Assembly (NCBI RefSeq): GCF_002214365.1
Contig: NZ_CP014854.1
Location: 434,001-498,000, forward strand
Direction: 5' to 3'
From: Thermococcus celer Vu 13 = JCM 8558
GTDB taxonomy: Archaea > Methanobacteriota_B > Thermococci > Thermococcales > Thermococcaceae
DNA length: 64,000 nucleotides
Positions 1 through 8,449 of the stretch are shown piece after piece (position 1 is the stretch's first letter; the number at the start of each line of letters is the position of its first letter). A program made the translations under genes and the position numbers. Below the pieces are notes generated by a model. It did no database searches and was not told where the DNA came from. It saw nothing but the letters and a program-made list of their open reading frames with translations.

Positions 1-1019
1 AGATTCAGGCCCTGAGGGAGGTCTTATACATTGGCGACATGATAGAGAGCCACGCGCTTCACCTCTACCTCCTCGTCCTGCCGGATTACCTCGGGTACTC
101 CAGTCCGCTCAAGATGGTGGAGGAATACAGGAAGGAGATAAATATCGCCCTTGAGCTCAAGAACCTCGGGGGCTGGATGATGGACGAGCTCGGGAGCAGG
201 GCGATACACCAGGAAAACGCGGTTCTCGGGGGTTTTGGAAAACTGCCCGGCAAGGGCACCCTCGAGCTCATGAAGAAGCGCCTCGCTGAGGCGCTCCCGA
301 AGGCCGAGTACACCTTCGAGCTCTTCACGAAACTGGAGCAGTACGCGGAGGTCGAGGGGCCGATAATCCACATGGCGGTGAGGCCACGCAACGACGTTTA
401 CGGGATATACGGCGATGCCATAAGCGTCAGCGACGGCTTCGAGTTCCCGAGCGAGGATTACAAAAAGCACATGGTGGAGCGCGTCGTTGAGCACAGCTTC
501 GCCAAGCACAGCTTCTACAACGGGGAGAAACCCTTCATGACCGGCGCGATATCCCGCCTCACCAACCACGCCGACAAACTCTACGGGAGGGCGAAGGAGC
601 TCTACGAGAGTCACAGGGAGTTATTCAGACCGACAAACCCCTTCACCAACAACCTCGCCCAGGCCCTCGAGCTGGTATACTTCACGGAGAGGGCGATGGA
701 TCTAATAGACGAGGCCCTCGCGAGGTGGCCTGTGAGGCCGAGGGATGAGGTGGAGGTCAGGGACGGCTTCGGCGTCGCCACGACCGAGGCCCCGCGCGGG
801 ATACTCGTCTACGCCCTCGGGGTGAAGGACGGTAGGGTCTCCCACGCGGACATCATAACGCCGACCGCCTTCAACCTGGCGATGATGGAGGAGCACGTCA
901 GGATGATGGCGGAGAAGCACTACAACGACGAGCCGGAGAGGCTCAAGCTCCTCGCTGAGATGGTGGTCAGGGCCTACGACCCGTGCATCTCCTGTTCGGT
1001 GCACGTGGCGAGGCTCTAA
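1..1019 (+). CDS. hyhL: Cytosolic NiFe-hydrogenase alpha (large) subunit, 5'-truncated by window edge
   Basis: Large catalytic subunit of a soluble NADP-linked NiFe-hydrogenase (sulfhydrogenase type), which carries the NiFe active site. The reading frame is open from base 3, before any start codon, so the gene begins upstream and only the C-terminal two thirds is seen. The diagnostic C-terminal motif is DPCISCSVHVARL; its two cysteines are the C-terminal nickel ligands. In this family the maturation protease cuts after the His of the CxxCxxH motif, which would remove the tail VARL. The N-terminal RxCGxC motif lies outside the window. A maturation protease gene follows at 1268, separated by a PIN-domain remnant. 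Which of the two Thermococcales soluble hydrogenases this is cannot be decided without the upstream subunits. Confidence 0.9.
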   Translation, partial: IQALREVLYIGDMIESHALHLYLLVLPDYLGYSSPLKMVEEYRKEINIALELKNLGGWMMDELGSRAIHQENAVLGGFGKLPGKGTLELMKKRLAEALPKAEYTFELFTKLEQYAEVEGPIIHMAVRPRNDVYGIYGDAISVSDGFEFPSEDYKKHMVERVVEHSFAKHSFYNGEKPFMTGAISRLTNHADKLYGRAKELYESHRELFRPTNPFTNNLAQALELVYFTERAMDLIDEALARWPVRPRDEVEVRDGFGVATTEAPRGILVYALGVKDGRVSHADIITPTAFNLAMMEEHVRMMAEKHYNDEPERLKLLAEMVVRAYDPCISCSVHVARL

Positions 1020-1071
1020 GGTCTTTCCCAAATTTTTTAATGATAAACGAAAGAGAAAAGCAGGGGAGAAC

Positions 1072-1263
1072 ATGGCCGAGGATATTGGGTCGTCTCGGAG
1101 AACGCTCACCAAAGCCACGGAGCTCACCGAGAAGTACGGCATGTTGCCCAACGACGCCCTGATACTCGCCACCGGTATCGAGCATGGCTTCGTCTTGGCG
1201 ACCCTTGATGATGATTTCTTTGAGCCCGCGGAGGCAGAGAACGTTGAGATCATAACGGGGTGA
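1072..1263 (+). pseudogene. Remnant of a PIN-domain (VapC-type) toxin gene
   Basis: The 63-residue product matches only the C-terminal part of PIN-domain ribonucleases: the pattern LTEKYGMLPNDALILATG followed by ATLDDDFF, carrying the family's late acidic residues. The N-terminal half with the first catalytic aspartate is missing, and no VapB antitoxin gene adjoins it. An ATG with an upstream GGGGAG exists, so a short protein could be made, but it could not form a complete active site. It sits between the hydrogenase gene and its protease gene, whose start overlaps its end. Probably the relic of an inserted toxin-antitoxin pair. Confidence 0.7.
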
Positions 1264-1267
1264 TCCC

Positions 1268-1717
1268 GTGAGAACCCTCGTCCTCGCCCTCGGCAACGAG
1301 CTCATGACCGACGACGGGGTGGGCCTCAGGGCCGGCCGGCTTCTCCTCGAGAGGGGTTGCAACGTCCTTGAGGTGGGCACGGACGTCTTCCGGCTCTCCA
1401 GCTATTACAACGGAGAGGAGAGGCTGATAGTCATCGACGCCATCCTGAGTGGAGAACTAAAACCCGGAGAGGTGATCCACCTCCAGGGCGAGGAGGTTTT
1501 CGAGAAGCTCAGGGCGGAGATACGGAGCGCCCACTTCATGGGGGCGATAGAGGGGCTCAAACTGCTGATGTCGCTTGACGAACGATTGAAAAACGCTGAG
1601 CTCCACTTCATCGGCGTCGTTGCTAAGCGAATAGACCTCGGAACGGAACTCAGCGAAGAGGTCAGGAACGCCCTTCCCCGGGTCGTTGAGCTCGTCGAAG
1701 AATTATGTAAAAATTGA
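1268..1717 (+). CDS. hycI: Hydrogenase maturation endopeptidase (HycI/HyaD family)
   Basis: Nickel-dependent aspartic-type protease that removes the short C-terminal tail from the hydrogenase large subunit after nickel insertion. The N-terminus LALGNELMTDDGVG is the family signature GNxLxxDDGxG; the conserved Asp and the later His (SAHFMG region) are the usual nickel ligands. The 149-residue length is normal. It starts with GTG at 1268, preceded by GGGGTGAT, which overlaps the end of the PIN remnant. Position directly after the large-subunit gene, which carries the tail VARL, supports the pairing. Confidence 0.88.
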   Translation: MRTLVLALGNELMTDDGVGLRAGRLLLERGCNVLEVGTDVFRLSSYYNGEERLIVIDAILSGELKPGEVIHLQGEEVFEKLRAEIRSAHFMGAIEGLKLLMSLDERLKNAELHFIGVVAKRIDLGTELSEEVRNALPRVVELVEELCKN

Positions 1718-1747
1718 GTTAAATAATTGAGGAATTGCAGGAGAACG

Positions 1748-3655
1748 TCACTGGAAGAGGGGGAGCGCTTCCCTTACCCGCTTGAGAAGCTCCCTCTTCG
1801 CCTCGCCCTCCTCGAGGGCGACCTCCAGCACCTCGTCTATGGTCTCGACGGGAACTATCCGGATCCTCTCCGCCTTGTCCTTGCTGAGGAAAACGTCCTT
1901 CTCGTTGCTCTTGGGGATTACGACGGTCTTTACGCCGGCCTCTATCGCGGCCTCTATCTTCGGCGTGGCGCCGCCTATCGGTAGCACCTCGCCCCTAACG
2001 CTCAGGGAGCCGGTCATCGCCACGTCCTGCCTTATCGGTATCCCCTCGAGGGCCGAGATGACGGCCGTGGCGACGCTTATGCTGGCGGAGTCCCCCTCCA
2101 CGCCCTCGTACGTCTGGAGGAACTGGACGTGGATGTCGTACCTGCTGATGTCCTCGCCTTTGTAGCGCTTGATTATCGCCGAGACGTTCTGCACCGCTTC
2201 CTTCGCTATCTCGCCGAGTTTTCCAGTGACTATTATCTTGCCCTCCTCCTTGCTCGCGGCCGGGGCAACCACCGCCTCGATGGGAAGCACTATGCCGCTC
2301 TGCTCGCCTATGACCGCGAGACCGTTGACGCGGCCTATCTCGCTCCCCTCGGTCTTTATCACCTGGTACTCCTTCTTGCGCTCGATGTACCAGTCGGCGA
2401 GTTGCTTCTCGAGGGGCTTCGCCATCCTTATAGCCTCGAGAACGTCCTCGCGCTCCACGTACCTCTTGCCCTTCTTCACAGCTATGTCACCGGCGGCGCG
2501 GACGATGCCGCCGAGGTCACGCAGGCGGAGGGTTAAATGCCCCTTCCTGCCGGCACGCTTCTGGGCCTCGCGGACTATCTCCTCAACCGCATCGCGCGTG
2601 AAGTGCGGGATCTTGCCGTCGCGCTTTACCTCCTGGGCGACGAACTGAACGAGCTTGCGCCTGTTCTCGAGCGTGTCCGGCATGGTGGTGCGCATGTAGA
2701 CCTCGTAACCGTAACCCCTTATGCGGGAGCGGAGGGCCGGGTGCATCTTGTCGACGGTGTCGAGGTTCCCGGCGGCGACGAGGATGAAGTCACAGGGAAC
2801 CGGCTCGGTTCTGACCATCGCACCGCTTGACATCTCGCTCTGGCCCGTTATAGAGAACTTCTTCTCCTGCATCGCCGTGAGGAGGCTCTGCTGCATCTTC
2901 AGGCTCAACGTTGCTATCTCGTCGATGAACAGGACGCCACGGTGGGCGCGGTGGATCATGCCGGGCTCCACCCTCTCGTGGGCCGGCGTGCCCAGACCTC
3001 CGCTCTGGAAGGGGTCGTGGCGAACGTCGCCGAGGAGCGCACCAGCGTGGGCCCCGGTGGCGTCGATGAACGGAGCCTTGTTCCTGCCGCAGTTGTCGAC
3101 GAGCAGTTTGGGAACGAGAACGGAGTTCTTGAAGCGCATGTTGGAGAGGGCCATTATGGTGAGTATTATGACGAAGAGGCCCATGAGGAGCGTGGTGGCG
3201 GTGAACTGCAGGAAGAGGGCGAGCATTACCGTGAACATGACGAAGAGGAGTATGTACGATTTTATGCTCTCCTGGCCCTTCGCCTTCTCGCGGTACCTCT
3301 CAACTATCCTCCTCCCCTGGCAGGCCGGGACGGTCTTTATTTTAGGCATGTTCTCGTCTTCGGGGTTAGGAAAGACGAGGATGTCCTCAAGGTTCTCCGT
3401 GGGCAGGAGCTCGGCCATCGCCTGACCGAGCATCGACTTACCGGTTCCGGGTTCACCTATCAGAAGAACGTGTCGTTTCTGGTTGGCGGCCGTTTTTATA
3501 ACCTCGACCGCGTGCTCCTGCCCTATGACCTGGTCGATGAGCTTTTCGGGGACGTGAATCTCCTCGGTCGTGTTAAACTCCACCCCCAGCTCGAGGTTCT
3601 CTCCGTACTCCCCGGGGACCAGGGTTTCTCCCTCAATCTTTTCCTCTTCCCCCAT
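1748..3655 (-). CDS. lonB: Membrane-anchored ATP-dependent protease LonB
   Basis: Archaeal Lon protease that degrades proteins at the membrane using ATP. The AAA+ module begins with Walker A GEPGTGKS at about residues 67-74. A two-helix membrane hairpin is inserted within it (about residues 131-172), typical of archaeal LonB. Sensor-like motifs follow, and the C-terminal protease domain has GDSASIS with catalytic Ser about 523 and Lys about 566 in TPKIEAA. The 635-residue length is the intein-free size, although some Thermococcales Lon genes carry inteins. The gene is divergent from the DUF2666 gene; a TATA-like TTATAAAT lies near 3700 on the minus strand. Confidence 0.95.
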   Translation of the reverse strand: MGEEEKIEGETLVPGEYGENLELGVEFNTTEEIHVPEKLIDQVIGQEHAVEVIKTAANQKRHVLLIGEPGTGKSMLGQAMAELLPTENLEDILVFPNPEDENMPKIKTVPACQGRRIVERYREKAKGQESIKSYILLFVMFTVMLALFLQFTATTLLMGLFVIILTIMALSNMRFKNSVLVPKLLVDNCGRNKAPFIDATGAHAGALLGDVRHDPFQSGGLGTPAHERVEPGMIHRAHRGVLFIDEIATLSLKMQQSLLTAMQEKKFSITGQSEMSSGAMVRTEPVPCDFILVAAGNLDTVDKMHPALRSRIRGYGYEVYMRTTMPDTLENRRKLVQFVAQEVKRDGKIPHFTRDAVEEIVREAQKRAGRKGHLTLRLRDLGGIVRAAGDIAVKKGKRYVEREDVLEAIRMAKPLEKQLADWYIERKKEYQVIKTEGSEIGRVNGLAVIGEQSGIVLPIEAVVAPAASKEEGKIIVTGKLGEIAKEAVQNVSAIIKRYKGEDISRYDIHVQFLQTYEGVEGDSASISVATAVISALEGIPIRQDVAMTGSLSVRGEVLPIGGATPKIEAAIEAGVKTVVIPKSNEKDVFLSKDKAERIRIVPVETIDEVLEVALEEGEAKRELLKRVREALPLFQ

Positions 3656-3774
3656 TTCTCTTCCCTCTTTTCGCTCTCTCAGAGTGGAATGCCCCGGGCG
3701 ATTTATAACTTTTTTGAGGCGGGCAAGAAAAAAGCTAAAATAGGGCCTGGCACACAGATATCCCGGTGGGAACT

Positions 3775-4575
3775 ATGAAGGTTGAGGATCAGATAATATT
3801 CACCGCACGTCACGGGGACTGGAAGGTGGCGGAGGGGCTGTTCGAGCTGGAGGACGAGAAGGTGGCACACTTCATAGCGAGCGTGGCCAACACGGCCAAC
3901 CCCCGGATACCCGGGTACCTCACGGAGGTTATGAACGTCGACGAAATAATGAACCTCTCCGGAAAATTCGAAGATAAAGACCTGAGTGAAACCATCGTTG
4001 CCCTCAAATCGCCGGGGACCGCGAGGACGCTCGGCAAACTCGTTTTCGAGGAGGACAAGAAGCTCAAGAAGCATCTCACTGAGGTAGCCAGGGCCCTGCT
4101 CGTCAGGGAGACGCTCTCAAAAAAGGTGCCGGTTGAGTATCCAGAGAAGCCCCTGAGCGGGGTCAGGATCGAGTTCCCCTACGAAGAGGAGCACATCAAC
4201 TTCGTGGCCTTCCACCTCGGCGGGAAGACGAAGTGGAGGGCCGTTAGACGGCTCATCATAGATGAGAAAACCCCCATGGCGGACGTTGCGAGGCTCCTCG
4301 CGAGCATAAACGAGAGCATCACGCTTAAGCTCCCCGTTTACGCAGGAATCGACACGGAAGGGATAGAGGCCTGGTTCGGCAGTTCCAAGAAGGTAAAAAA
4401 GGCGGAGATAGCCGCGGTCGTCGAGAGGTACCTGGAGTTCCCGGCCGAGGACTACGCCCCGGCCGGCTTCGAGGGGCACGCAAGGGTTTACGCCCTTAGA
4501 ACCGCCCTTGAAAAGATTGGACTGCCGCTGGACGTTCCGGCGAAGAGCCTTGAGAAGTACCTCGAGAAGAAATGA
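3775..4575 (+). CDS. DUF2666 family protein
   Basis: Conserved Thermococcales protein of unknown function (266 residues). It has no signal peptide or membrane segment and is rich in charged residues. Two similar-looking halves (roughly residues 1-125 and 126-266) suggest an internal duplication: 'FTARHGDWKVAE' in the first and 'FVAFHLGGKTKWRAV' in the second both precede hydrophobic helical stretches. ATG at 3775 is chosen because GGTGG lies 5 bases upstream; an in-frame GTG at 3766 sits inside that ribosome binding site. The TGA stop is embedded in box C of a candidate C/D box sRNA (4572-4626). Confidence 0.75.
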   Translation: MKVEDQIIFTARHGDWKVAEGLFELEDEKVAHFIASVANTANPRIPGYLTEVMNVDEIMNLSGKFEDKDLSETIVALKSPGTARTLGKLVFEEDKKLKKHLTEVARALLVRETLSKKVPVEYPEKPLSGVRIEFPYEEEHINFVAFHLGGKTKWRAVRRLIIDEKTPMADVARLLASINESITLKLPVYAGIDTEGIEAWFGSSKKVKKAEIAAVVERYLEFPAEDYAPAGFEGHARVYALRTALEKIGLPLDVPAKSLEKYLEKK

Positions 4576-4626
4576 TGAGGCCGAGGACACCCGAGGGGAG
4601 CCGATGAGGAGTCTTCGCTTCGCTGA
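4572..4626 (+). ncRNA. Candidate C/D box sRNA overlapping the end of the DUF2666 gene
   Basis: Box C ATGATGA at 4572-4578, a 12-base guide at 4579-4590, box D' CCGA at 4591-4594, box C' CGATGA at 4602-4607, a second guide at 4608-4622 and box D CTGA at 4623-4626. Order and spacing fit archaeal C/D guides for 2'-O-methylation, and the same D' variant and 12-base first guide recur in the candidate at 7240. No strong terminal stem is visible. No target has been matched. Confidence 0.5.
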
Positions 4627-4679
4627 TCAAGAATGAAACCCGAAAGTTCCCTTCCCCCCAATATTTATTGGTGAGCGAG

Positions 4680-5051
4680 ATGGAAACTGTCAAGATCAGG
4701 CGGGAACTGCTGGAGTACCTGTTGGAACTCGCCCGCGACTTCTACCCCAACGAGTTCGCGGGCTTCCTGAGGGCGAAGGACGGGGTGTTCGAGGAGGTTC
4801 TCATAGCCCCCGACCCCCACTTCGGCAGGAGTTCCGCGTTCTTCAACACCTGGATGCTCCCCCACGACGAGAGCATCAAGGGGACGGTTCACTCCCATCC
4901 CGGGCCGAACCCGAGGCCTTCAGGGGCCGATCTGCACTTCTTCTCCAAGTTCGGGGGCGTGCACCTGATAATCGCCTACCCCTTCGTGGAGGGGAGTGTA
5001 AGGGCGTACCGCAACGACGGGAGTGAACTCCGGGTGGAGGTCGTGGAATAG
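4680..5051 (+). CDS. JAMM/MPN+ metalloprotease (Mov34 family)
   Basis: Small zinc-dependent JAMM peptidase of 123 residues. The complete signature is present: Glu25 in NEFAGFL, then H71-S-H73, seven residues, Ser81, two residues, Asp84, giving the canonical E...HxHx7Sx2D metal-binding and catalytic set. Archaeal members remove ubiquitin-like SAMP/MoaD proteins from targets; the substrate here is an inference. A MoaD-type protein with a C-terminal GGG is encoded at 55613. ATG at 4680 follows GGTGAGC; the upstream in-frame TTG and GTG lie within that site. Apparently monocistronic, with TATA-like AATATTTATT at about 4660. Confidence 0.88.
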   Translation: METVKIRRELLEYLLELARDFYPNEFAGFLRAKDGVFEEVLIAPDPHFGRSSAFFNTWMLPHDESIKGTVHSHPGPNPRPSGADLHFFSKFGGVHLIIAYPFVEGSVRAYRNDGSELRVEVVE

Positions 5052-5119
5052 AACATGGCCCATCACATCTGAAAAATTCTTAAAAGGAAACCCTCTTAAC
5101 CCATGCGAGGGTGTTTAAC

Positions 5120-5497
5120 ATGAAGATCGGAGAATTCCTCGACGAGCTGAAACCAAAGCAGAGGGAAGCGATCCTCAGATGCGCACGGGAAAGTGGTATC
5201 ATCGACCTCGAGGAGGAAGTCGAACTCAACGTGGAGGATAATGTGATAAATTTCCTGAAGGCCATTTCGAATCCGCTGAGGCTTAAGATACTCAAACTCC
5301 TGAAGGACAACTGGCTCTGCGTGTGTTTGATATCCAAGATACTGGACAGGGATCAAACCCTGATAAGCCACCACCTGCGCACCCTCAAGTCACTCGGGCT
5401 GATAAGCGAACGACGGGAGGGCAAGATGCGCTTCTACAGGACCAACACGGAGGTCCTTGAGGGGTACCTTTCCAGGGTGAGGGAGGAGCTGGTGTAA
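5120..5497 (+). CDS. ArsR-family winged-helix regulator with Cys-Val-Cys motif
   Basis: Transcription regulator of about 125 residues. The winged helix (about residues 40-105) contains 'ISNPLRLKILKLLKDNWLC', C67-V-C69 in the alpha-3 region where ArsR/SmtB metal sensors carry ligands, and a recognition helix in DQTLISHHLRTLK. The CVC pair plus Cys21 suggests metalloid, metal or redox sensing, but the ligand is unknown. ATG at 5120 is favoured by GAGGGTG spaced properly upstream; an in-frame GTG at 5111 is part of that site. A CCCTC/GAGGG inverted repeat (5091-5111) just after the TATA-like CTTAAAAGG may be an autoregulatory operator. The MazG gene follows 2 bases later, so they are co-transcribed. 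Confidence 0.85.
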   Translation: MKIGEFLDELKPKQREAILRCARESGIIDLEEEVELNVEDNVINFLKAISNPLRLKILKLLKDNWLCVCLISKILDRDQTLISHHLRTLKSLGLISERREGKMRFYRTNTEVLEGYLSRVREELV

Positions 5498-5499
5498 GC

Positions 5500-5799
5500 A
5501 TGAACGAGTTCCAGAGACGGGTGGATGAGCTCATAGAGGAGTTCGGCGGCTACTGGGAGCCTTTCCAGATGCTCGCGGCGCTGGTGGAGGAAGTTGGAGA
5601 ACTCGCCGATGAACTGCTGAAGGTCGAGGGGGTTAAGGGAAACGGCGGTCGGGAGGGGCTCGAGGAGGAACTCGGCGACGTTCTCTTCGCGCTCGCCTGC
5701 ATAGCCAACCACTACGGAATAGACCTACTGGAGGCCCTCGATAAGAGCGTTGGGAAGTACCGTGAGCGTGACAGGGAACGGTGGTCCAACCGCACGTGA
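5500..5799 (+). CDS. MazG-like nucleotide pyrophosphohydrolase
   Basis: All-alpha NTP pyrophosphohydrolase of 99 residues, single-domain MazG type. The two magnesium-binding motifs are visible: EEVGE at residues 30-34 and EEELGD ending at residue 60. The family hydrolyses (often non-canonical) nucleoside triphosphates to monophosphate and pyrophosphate, cleaning the nucleotide pool. It starts 2 bases after the ArsR-type gene stop, so it belongs to that operon and is probably under that regulator. Substrate specificity cannot be read from the sequence. Confidence 0.87.
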   Translation: MNEFQRRVDELIEEFGGYWEPFQMLAALVEEVGELADELLKVEGVKGNGGREGLEEELGDVLFALACIANHYGIDLLEALDKSVGKYRERDRERWSNRT

Positions 5800-5917
5800 T
5801 GCTTCCAGAGGTATGGTCCATAAAACTTTACATAATGTAACGCTACAGGATTAAATTGTGCCAAATTAGGTCATAAAATAAATGACCAAATGATTAAAAA
5901 TCTTCCAAATTATCGAA

Positions 5918-5961
5918 ACATTTTTATAATGGATCCCGTACATTCTTATAATGGATCCCGT
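5918..5961. repeat. Two-copy 22-bp tandem repeat carrying duplicated TATA-like elements
   Basis: Bases 5918-5939 and 5940-5961 are a direct tandem duplication with period 22 and a single mismatch (T/C at the sixth base). The shared core is TTATAATGGATCCCGT at 5924-5939 and 5946-5961. Each copy contains a TATA-like element followed by palindromic GGATCC. The block lies 32 bases before the Lrp-family gene at 5994, so it probably holds two overlapping promoters or two operator copies. Confidence 0.8.
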
Positions 5962-5993
5962 TAACTCCCAGTGTAAGTTGGGGGTGTGGAGAC

Positions 5994-6443
5994 ATGGTGG
6001 ATAAAATAACCGAAATTGACGTGAAGATCCTGAAGCTCCTCGCCAAGAACGCCCGTCTTACCTACAAGGAGCTCGCTGAGATCCTTGGCACCACAAGGCA
6101 GAGGGTATCCCGGAGAATGGACCGTTTGGAGAGGAAGGGAGTCATAAAGAAGTACACGGTGATACCCGACTACGATGCCCTCGGCTACGCCCACGTCATC
6201 CTGGGAATAACCATCAAGCCCTCTGTCAACGTAGATGAGGTGATCCCCGCCCTTCTCGAGGACGAAAACGTCAAGATAGTTGAGCGCGCCCTCGGTTCGC
6301 ACAACCTCGTCGTGCACATCGTCGGACCCAAGGACATGAAGGAGATCGAGAAGACCATAACGGACGTGTCCAGGAAGATACCCGGAATAGACGAGCTTGA
6401 CATAACCTTCGTCACGGAGATACTTAAGTTTGATGTCCTTTGA
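5994..6443 (+). CDS. Lrp/AsnC family transcription regulator
   Basis: Feast/famine regulator of 149 residues: an N-terminal helix-turn-helix (about residues 8-55, recognition helix TTRQRVSRRMDRLE) followed by a ligand-binding RAM/ACT-like beta-alpha-beta domain (about 62-145). Family members bind amino acids, form octamers and commonly repress their own gene. The duplicated promoter block at 5918-5961 is a plausible autoregulatory target. The ligand is unknown. ATG at 5994 follows the purine-rich GGGGGTGTGGAGAC. Confidence 0.9.
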   Translation: MVDKITEIDVKILKLLAKNARLTYKELAEILGTTRQRVSRRMDRLERKGVIKKYTVIPDYDALGYAHVILGITIKPSVNVDEVIPALLEDENVKIVERALGSHNLVVHIVGPKDMKEIEKTITDVSRKIPGIDELDITFVTEILKFDVL

Positions 6444-6513
6444 CATCTCCCCACTTTTTATCAGAGGGAAAAGAGTAATAAAGCATACCTCGCACTCTTC
6501 CAGGGTGTCAGAG

Positions 6514-7227
6514 ATGCTCGAGAAAGTGGCAGTGGACGTAGCAGTGGTCGCGGGACTCGGTGTTGGTGCGTACATTTTCAGGGCCCTTGACGTTAAAGGT
6601 ACGGTTGCCGCCGCACTGCTTGGGCTTCTGGTCATGGAACTCGGGGGGTTCTATCCGTTCCTTGCCCTGCTGACCTTCGTTATTCTCGGCGTCCTGGCCA
6701 CCAGGTATAGATTTCATGAGAAGAGCCTCCTGGGCGCCGCCCAGAGCAGGGGTGGGATAAGGAGCTGGGGGAACGTTCTCGGCAACGGTCTGGCGGCCCT
6801 GATCTTCCTCACCTTTGAGTACTTCTCCCGCCAGGACGTCTTCTGGGCTGCGAGCTTCGCGGCGATAGCCACGGTCAACGGCGATACGCTGGCGAGCGAA
6901 CTCGGCAAGGTCTTTGGGAAAAACCCGAAGCTCATCACGACCCTTAAACCCGTCAAACCAGGCGTTAACGGGGCGATCTCCTGGGCGGGGGAGCTCTTCG
7001 CCCTCCTTGGATCGGTAGTCATTGCCTTACTTGCCATTCCCCTGACGAAGGCGAAGGTTACGATGCTGCTGGCGGTTACCATCGGCGGGTTCATCGGCGT
7101 CAACCTGGACAGCCTCATCGGAGCGACCCTCGAGAAAGAGGGGATAACGGACAACAACTCGACCAACTTCCTCGCGAGCCTCTTCGGGGGCTTCATCGGC
7201 GCGGGCCTCTTCCACATACTGGCGTGA
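6514..7227 (+). CDS. DUF92 (TIGR00297) integral membrane protein
   Basis: Polytopic membrane protein of 237 residues with about six hydrophobic segments. It resembles DUF92, the family of plant VTE6 phytyl-phosphate kinase, through GNVLGNGLAALIF, the ATVNGDTLASELGK motif, and GGFIGVNLDSLIGA near the C-terminus. By homology it may phosphorylate an isoprenoid phosphate such as geranylgeranyl phosphate, but that is inference. ATG at 6514 is chosen because GGGTG lies 6 bases before it and the protein then opens with a membrane helix; earlier in-frame ATGs fall inside the end of the Lrp gene. Confidence 0.78.
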   Translation: MLEKVAVDVAVVAGLGVGAYIFRALDVKGTVAAALLGLLVMELGGFYPFLALLTFVILGVLATRYRFHEKSLLGAAQSRGGIRSWGNVLGNGLAALIFLTFEYFSRQDVFWAASFAAIATVNGDTLASELGKVFGKNPKLITTLKPVKPGVNGAISWAGELFALLGSVVIALLAIPLTKAKVTMLLAVTIGGFIGVNLDSLIGATLEKEGITDNNSTNFLASLFGGFIGAGLFHILA

Positions 7228-7239
7228 AGTTTTAAAGGT

Positions 7240-7299
7240 CGGCGGATGATGAAACGGCGGATTCCCGAGCGGTGAGGATGACCTTAGGGCCTGACGCCG
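7240..7299 (+). ncRNA. Candidate C/D box sRNA between convergent genes
   Basis: Box C ATGATGA (7246-7252), a 12-base guide (7253-7264), box D' CCGA (7265-7268), box C' GGATGA (7276-7281), a short guide (7282-7290) and box D CTGA (7291-7294). Flanking CGGCG (7240-7244) and CGCCG (7295-7299) form a 5-bp terminal stem that brings boxes C and D together. It almost fills the 85-bp gap between two convergent genes. Archaeal C/D sRNAs guide ribose methylation of rRNA or tRNA; no target was matched. Confidence 0.6.
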
Positions 7300-7312
7300 T
7301 GGCGTTTTGGAA

Positions 7313-8368
7313 TCAGTCTCCTTCCTCCAAGTTCCGGGCGTACTCCTCGTAGATCTCCCAGAGGGAAACGAGCGCCGCCGGGATACCGTGCTCCGTGGCG
7401 AAGGTCATGTAGGGGGCGAGGTCAACGACGTAATCGGCGAACCTGAAGAGACCGCGCGGGATGCCCTCCCTGGAGCCGACGAAGATGACCACCTCCTTAG
7501 CGTAGAAGGCGTCCCTCGCGAGGTCGGCCTTGACCTCCGCGAGCGTCGGACCCTTGGGGTCGGTTATTATCAGCAGCCTCTTGGGCCGTCTCTTGTCGCG
7601 AACCACTTGGTAGAGGTCCCAGACGCTCACGGGAACCTTCTCGACCTTCCAGGGGTAGGCCTCGCGCTGTATCCTGTGCCTGCTCTCCTGCCCAATCCTC
7701 ACGCCCTTCAGGAACTCGGCCAGCTCGAAGGCGTCCATCTTCTCCTTGGGGGCAATTATCAGCTCCTTCACCTCGAAGGCCTGCGCCGCCCTCCCTATCT
7801 TCTCGCCGAAACTCCTGCAGGCTTTGTAATCCCCCCAGTAGGGCATCTGAACGAGGGTGACCTTGCGGAAGAGCTTCCTCGCGTCTATCTTATCCGGGGT
7901 GAACTTCCGGAACTCCTCGCCGGGAAGGACGGATACGTAAGCCCTGTCACCTATTATCTCCACCTGAACGACCTTATCAGGCCAGCTCAGGTTCACGTCG
8001 GAGTTCGTGAGTTCCCTTATCCTCGCGCCGAGCTCGCGGTTAACGTCAACGCTCGTGAAGCCGTGCTTCCCACGCCTCTTGGTCTTCACGGCGAAGGTCT
8101 CATCCTCACCGATGAGGGAGGCGATTTTTTCCGCGGAGGAGACGATGGCCTCGAGCTCCGCCGGAACCTCGACGAGAACGGGGATTATCCTCTCCACCTC
8201 GGGGATCTCGAGTATCCTCTCACCCGCCCCTTCATCTCCGGCCTCGACTATCACGAGCCCCGAGTATCCCATGGGAGATATCCAGATCTTCGCATCGGGC
8301 AGGGCTTCCTTAACGTAGTTCGCGGCAACGCCTTCCATACCCCTCTGGGTTTTGACGATGAACTTCAT
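7313..8368 (-). CDS. THUMP-domain SPOUT RNA methyltransferase
   Basis: Predicted tRNA methyltransferase (351 residues): an N-terminal RNA-binding THUMP region (about 1-160, with 'FAVKTKRRGKHGFTSVDVNRELG') and a C-terminal SPOUT-like fold (about 190-345) with RPKRLLIITDPKGPTLAEVK and a knot-type FVGSREGIPRGLF segment that would bind S-adenosylmethionine. From memory, a T. kodakarensis enzyme of this architecture and gene neighbourhood forms 2'-O-methylcytidine at tRNA position 6; this should be confirmed by homology. It lies downstream of the eS1 gene on the same strand with its own TATA-like GCTTTTAAACC inside a small GCAGG/CCTGC dyad. Confidence 0.85.
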   Translation of the reverse strand: MKFIVKTQRGMEGVAANYVKEALPDAKIWISPMGYSGLVIVEAGDEGAGERILEIPEVERIIPVLVEVPAELEAIVSSAEKIASLIGEDETFAVKTKRRGKHGFTSVDVNRELGARIRELTNSDVNLSWPDKVVQVEIIGDRAYVSVLPGEEFRKFTPDKIDARKLFRKVTLVQMPYWGDYKACRSFGEKIGRAAQAFEVKELIIAPKEKMDAFELAEFLKGVRIGQESRHRIQREAYPWKVEKVPVSVWDLYQVVRDKRRPKRLLIITDPKGPTLAEVKADLARDAFYAKEVVIFVGSREGIPRGLFRFADYVVDLAPYMTFATEHGIPAALVSLWEIYEEYARNLEEGD

Positions 8369-8449
8369 AACGGCACCCCCTCTGGAGAAAAGATCGCAGG
8401 TTTAAAAGCCTGCCGAGAACGGCTGCACAGAAGAGGAGTTGAGAGGCCC

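Noticed and set aside
1748-3655. Intein within lonB
   Set aside because: Some Thermococcales Lon proteins carry inteins, but the ATPase and protease motifs here are contiguous and the length is the intein-free one.
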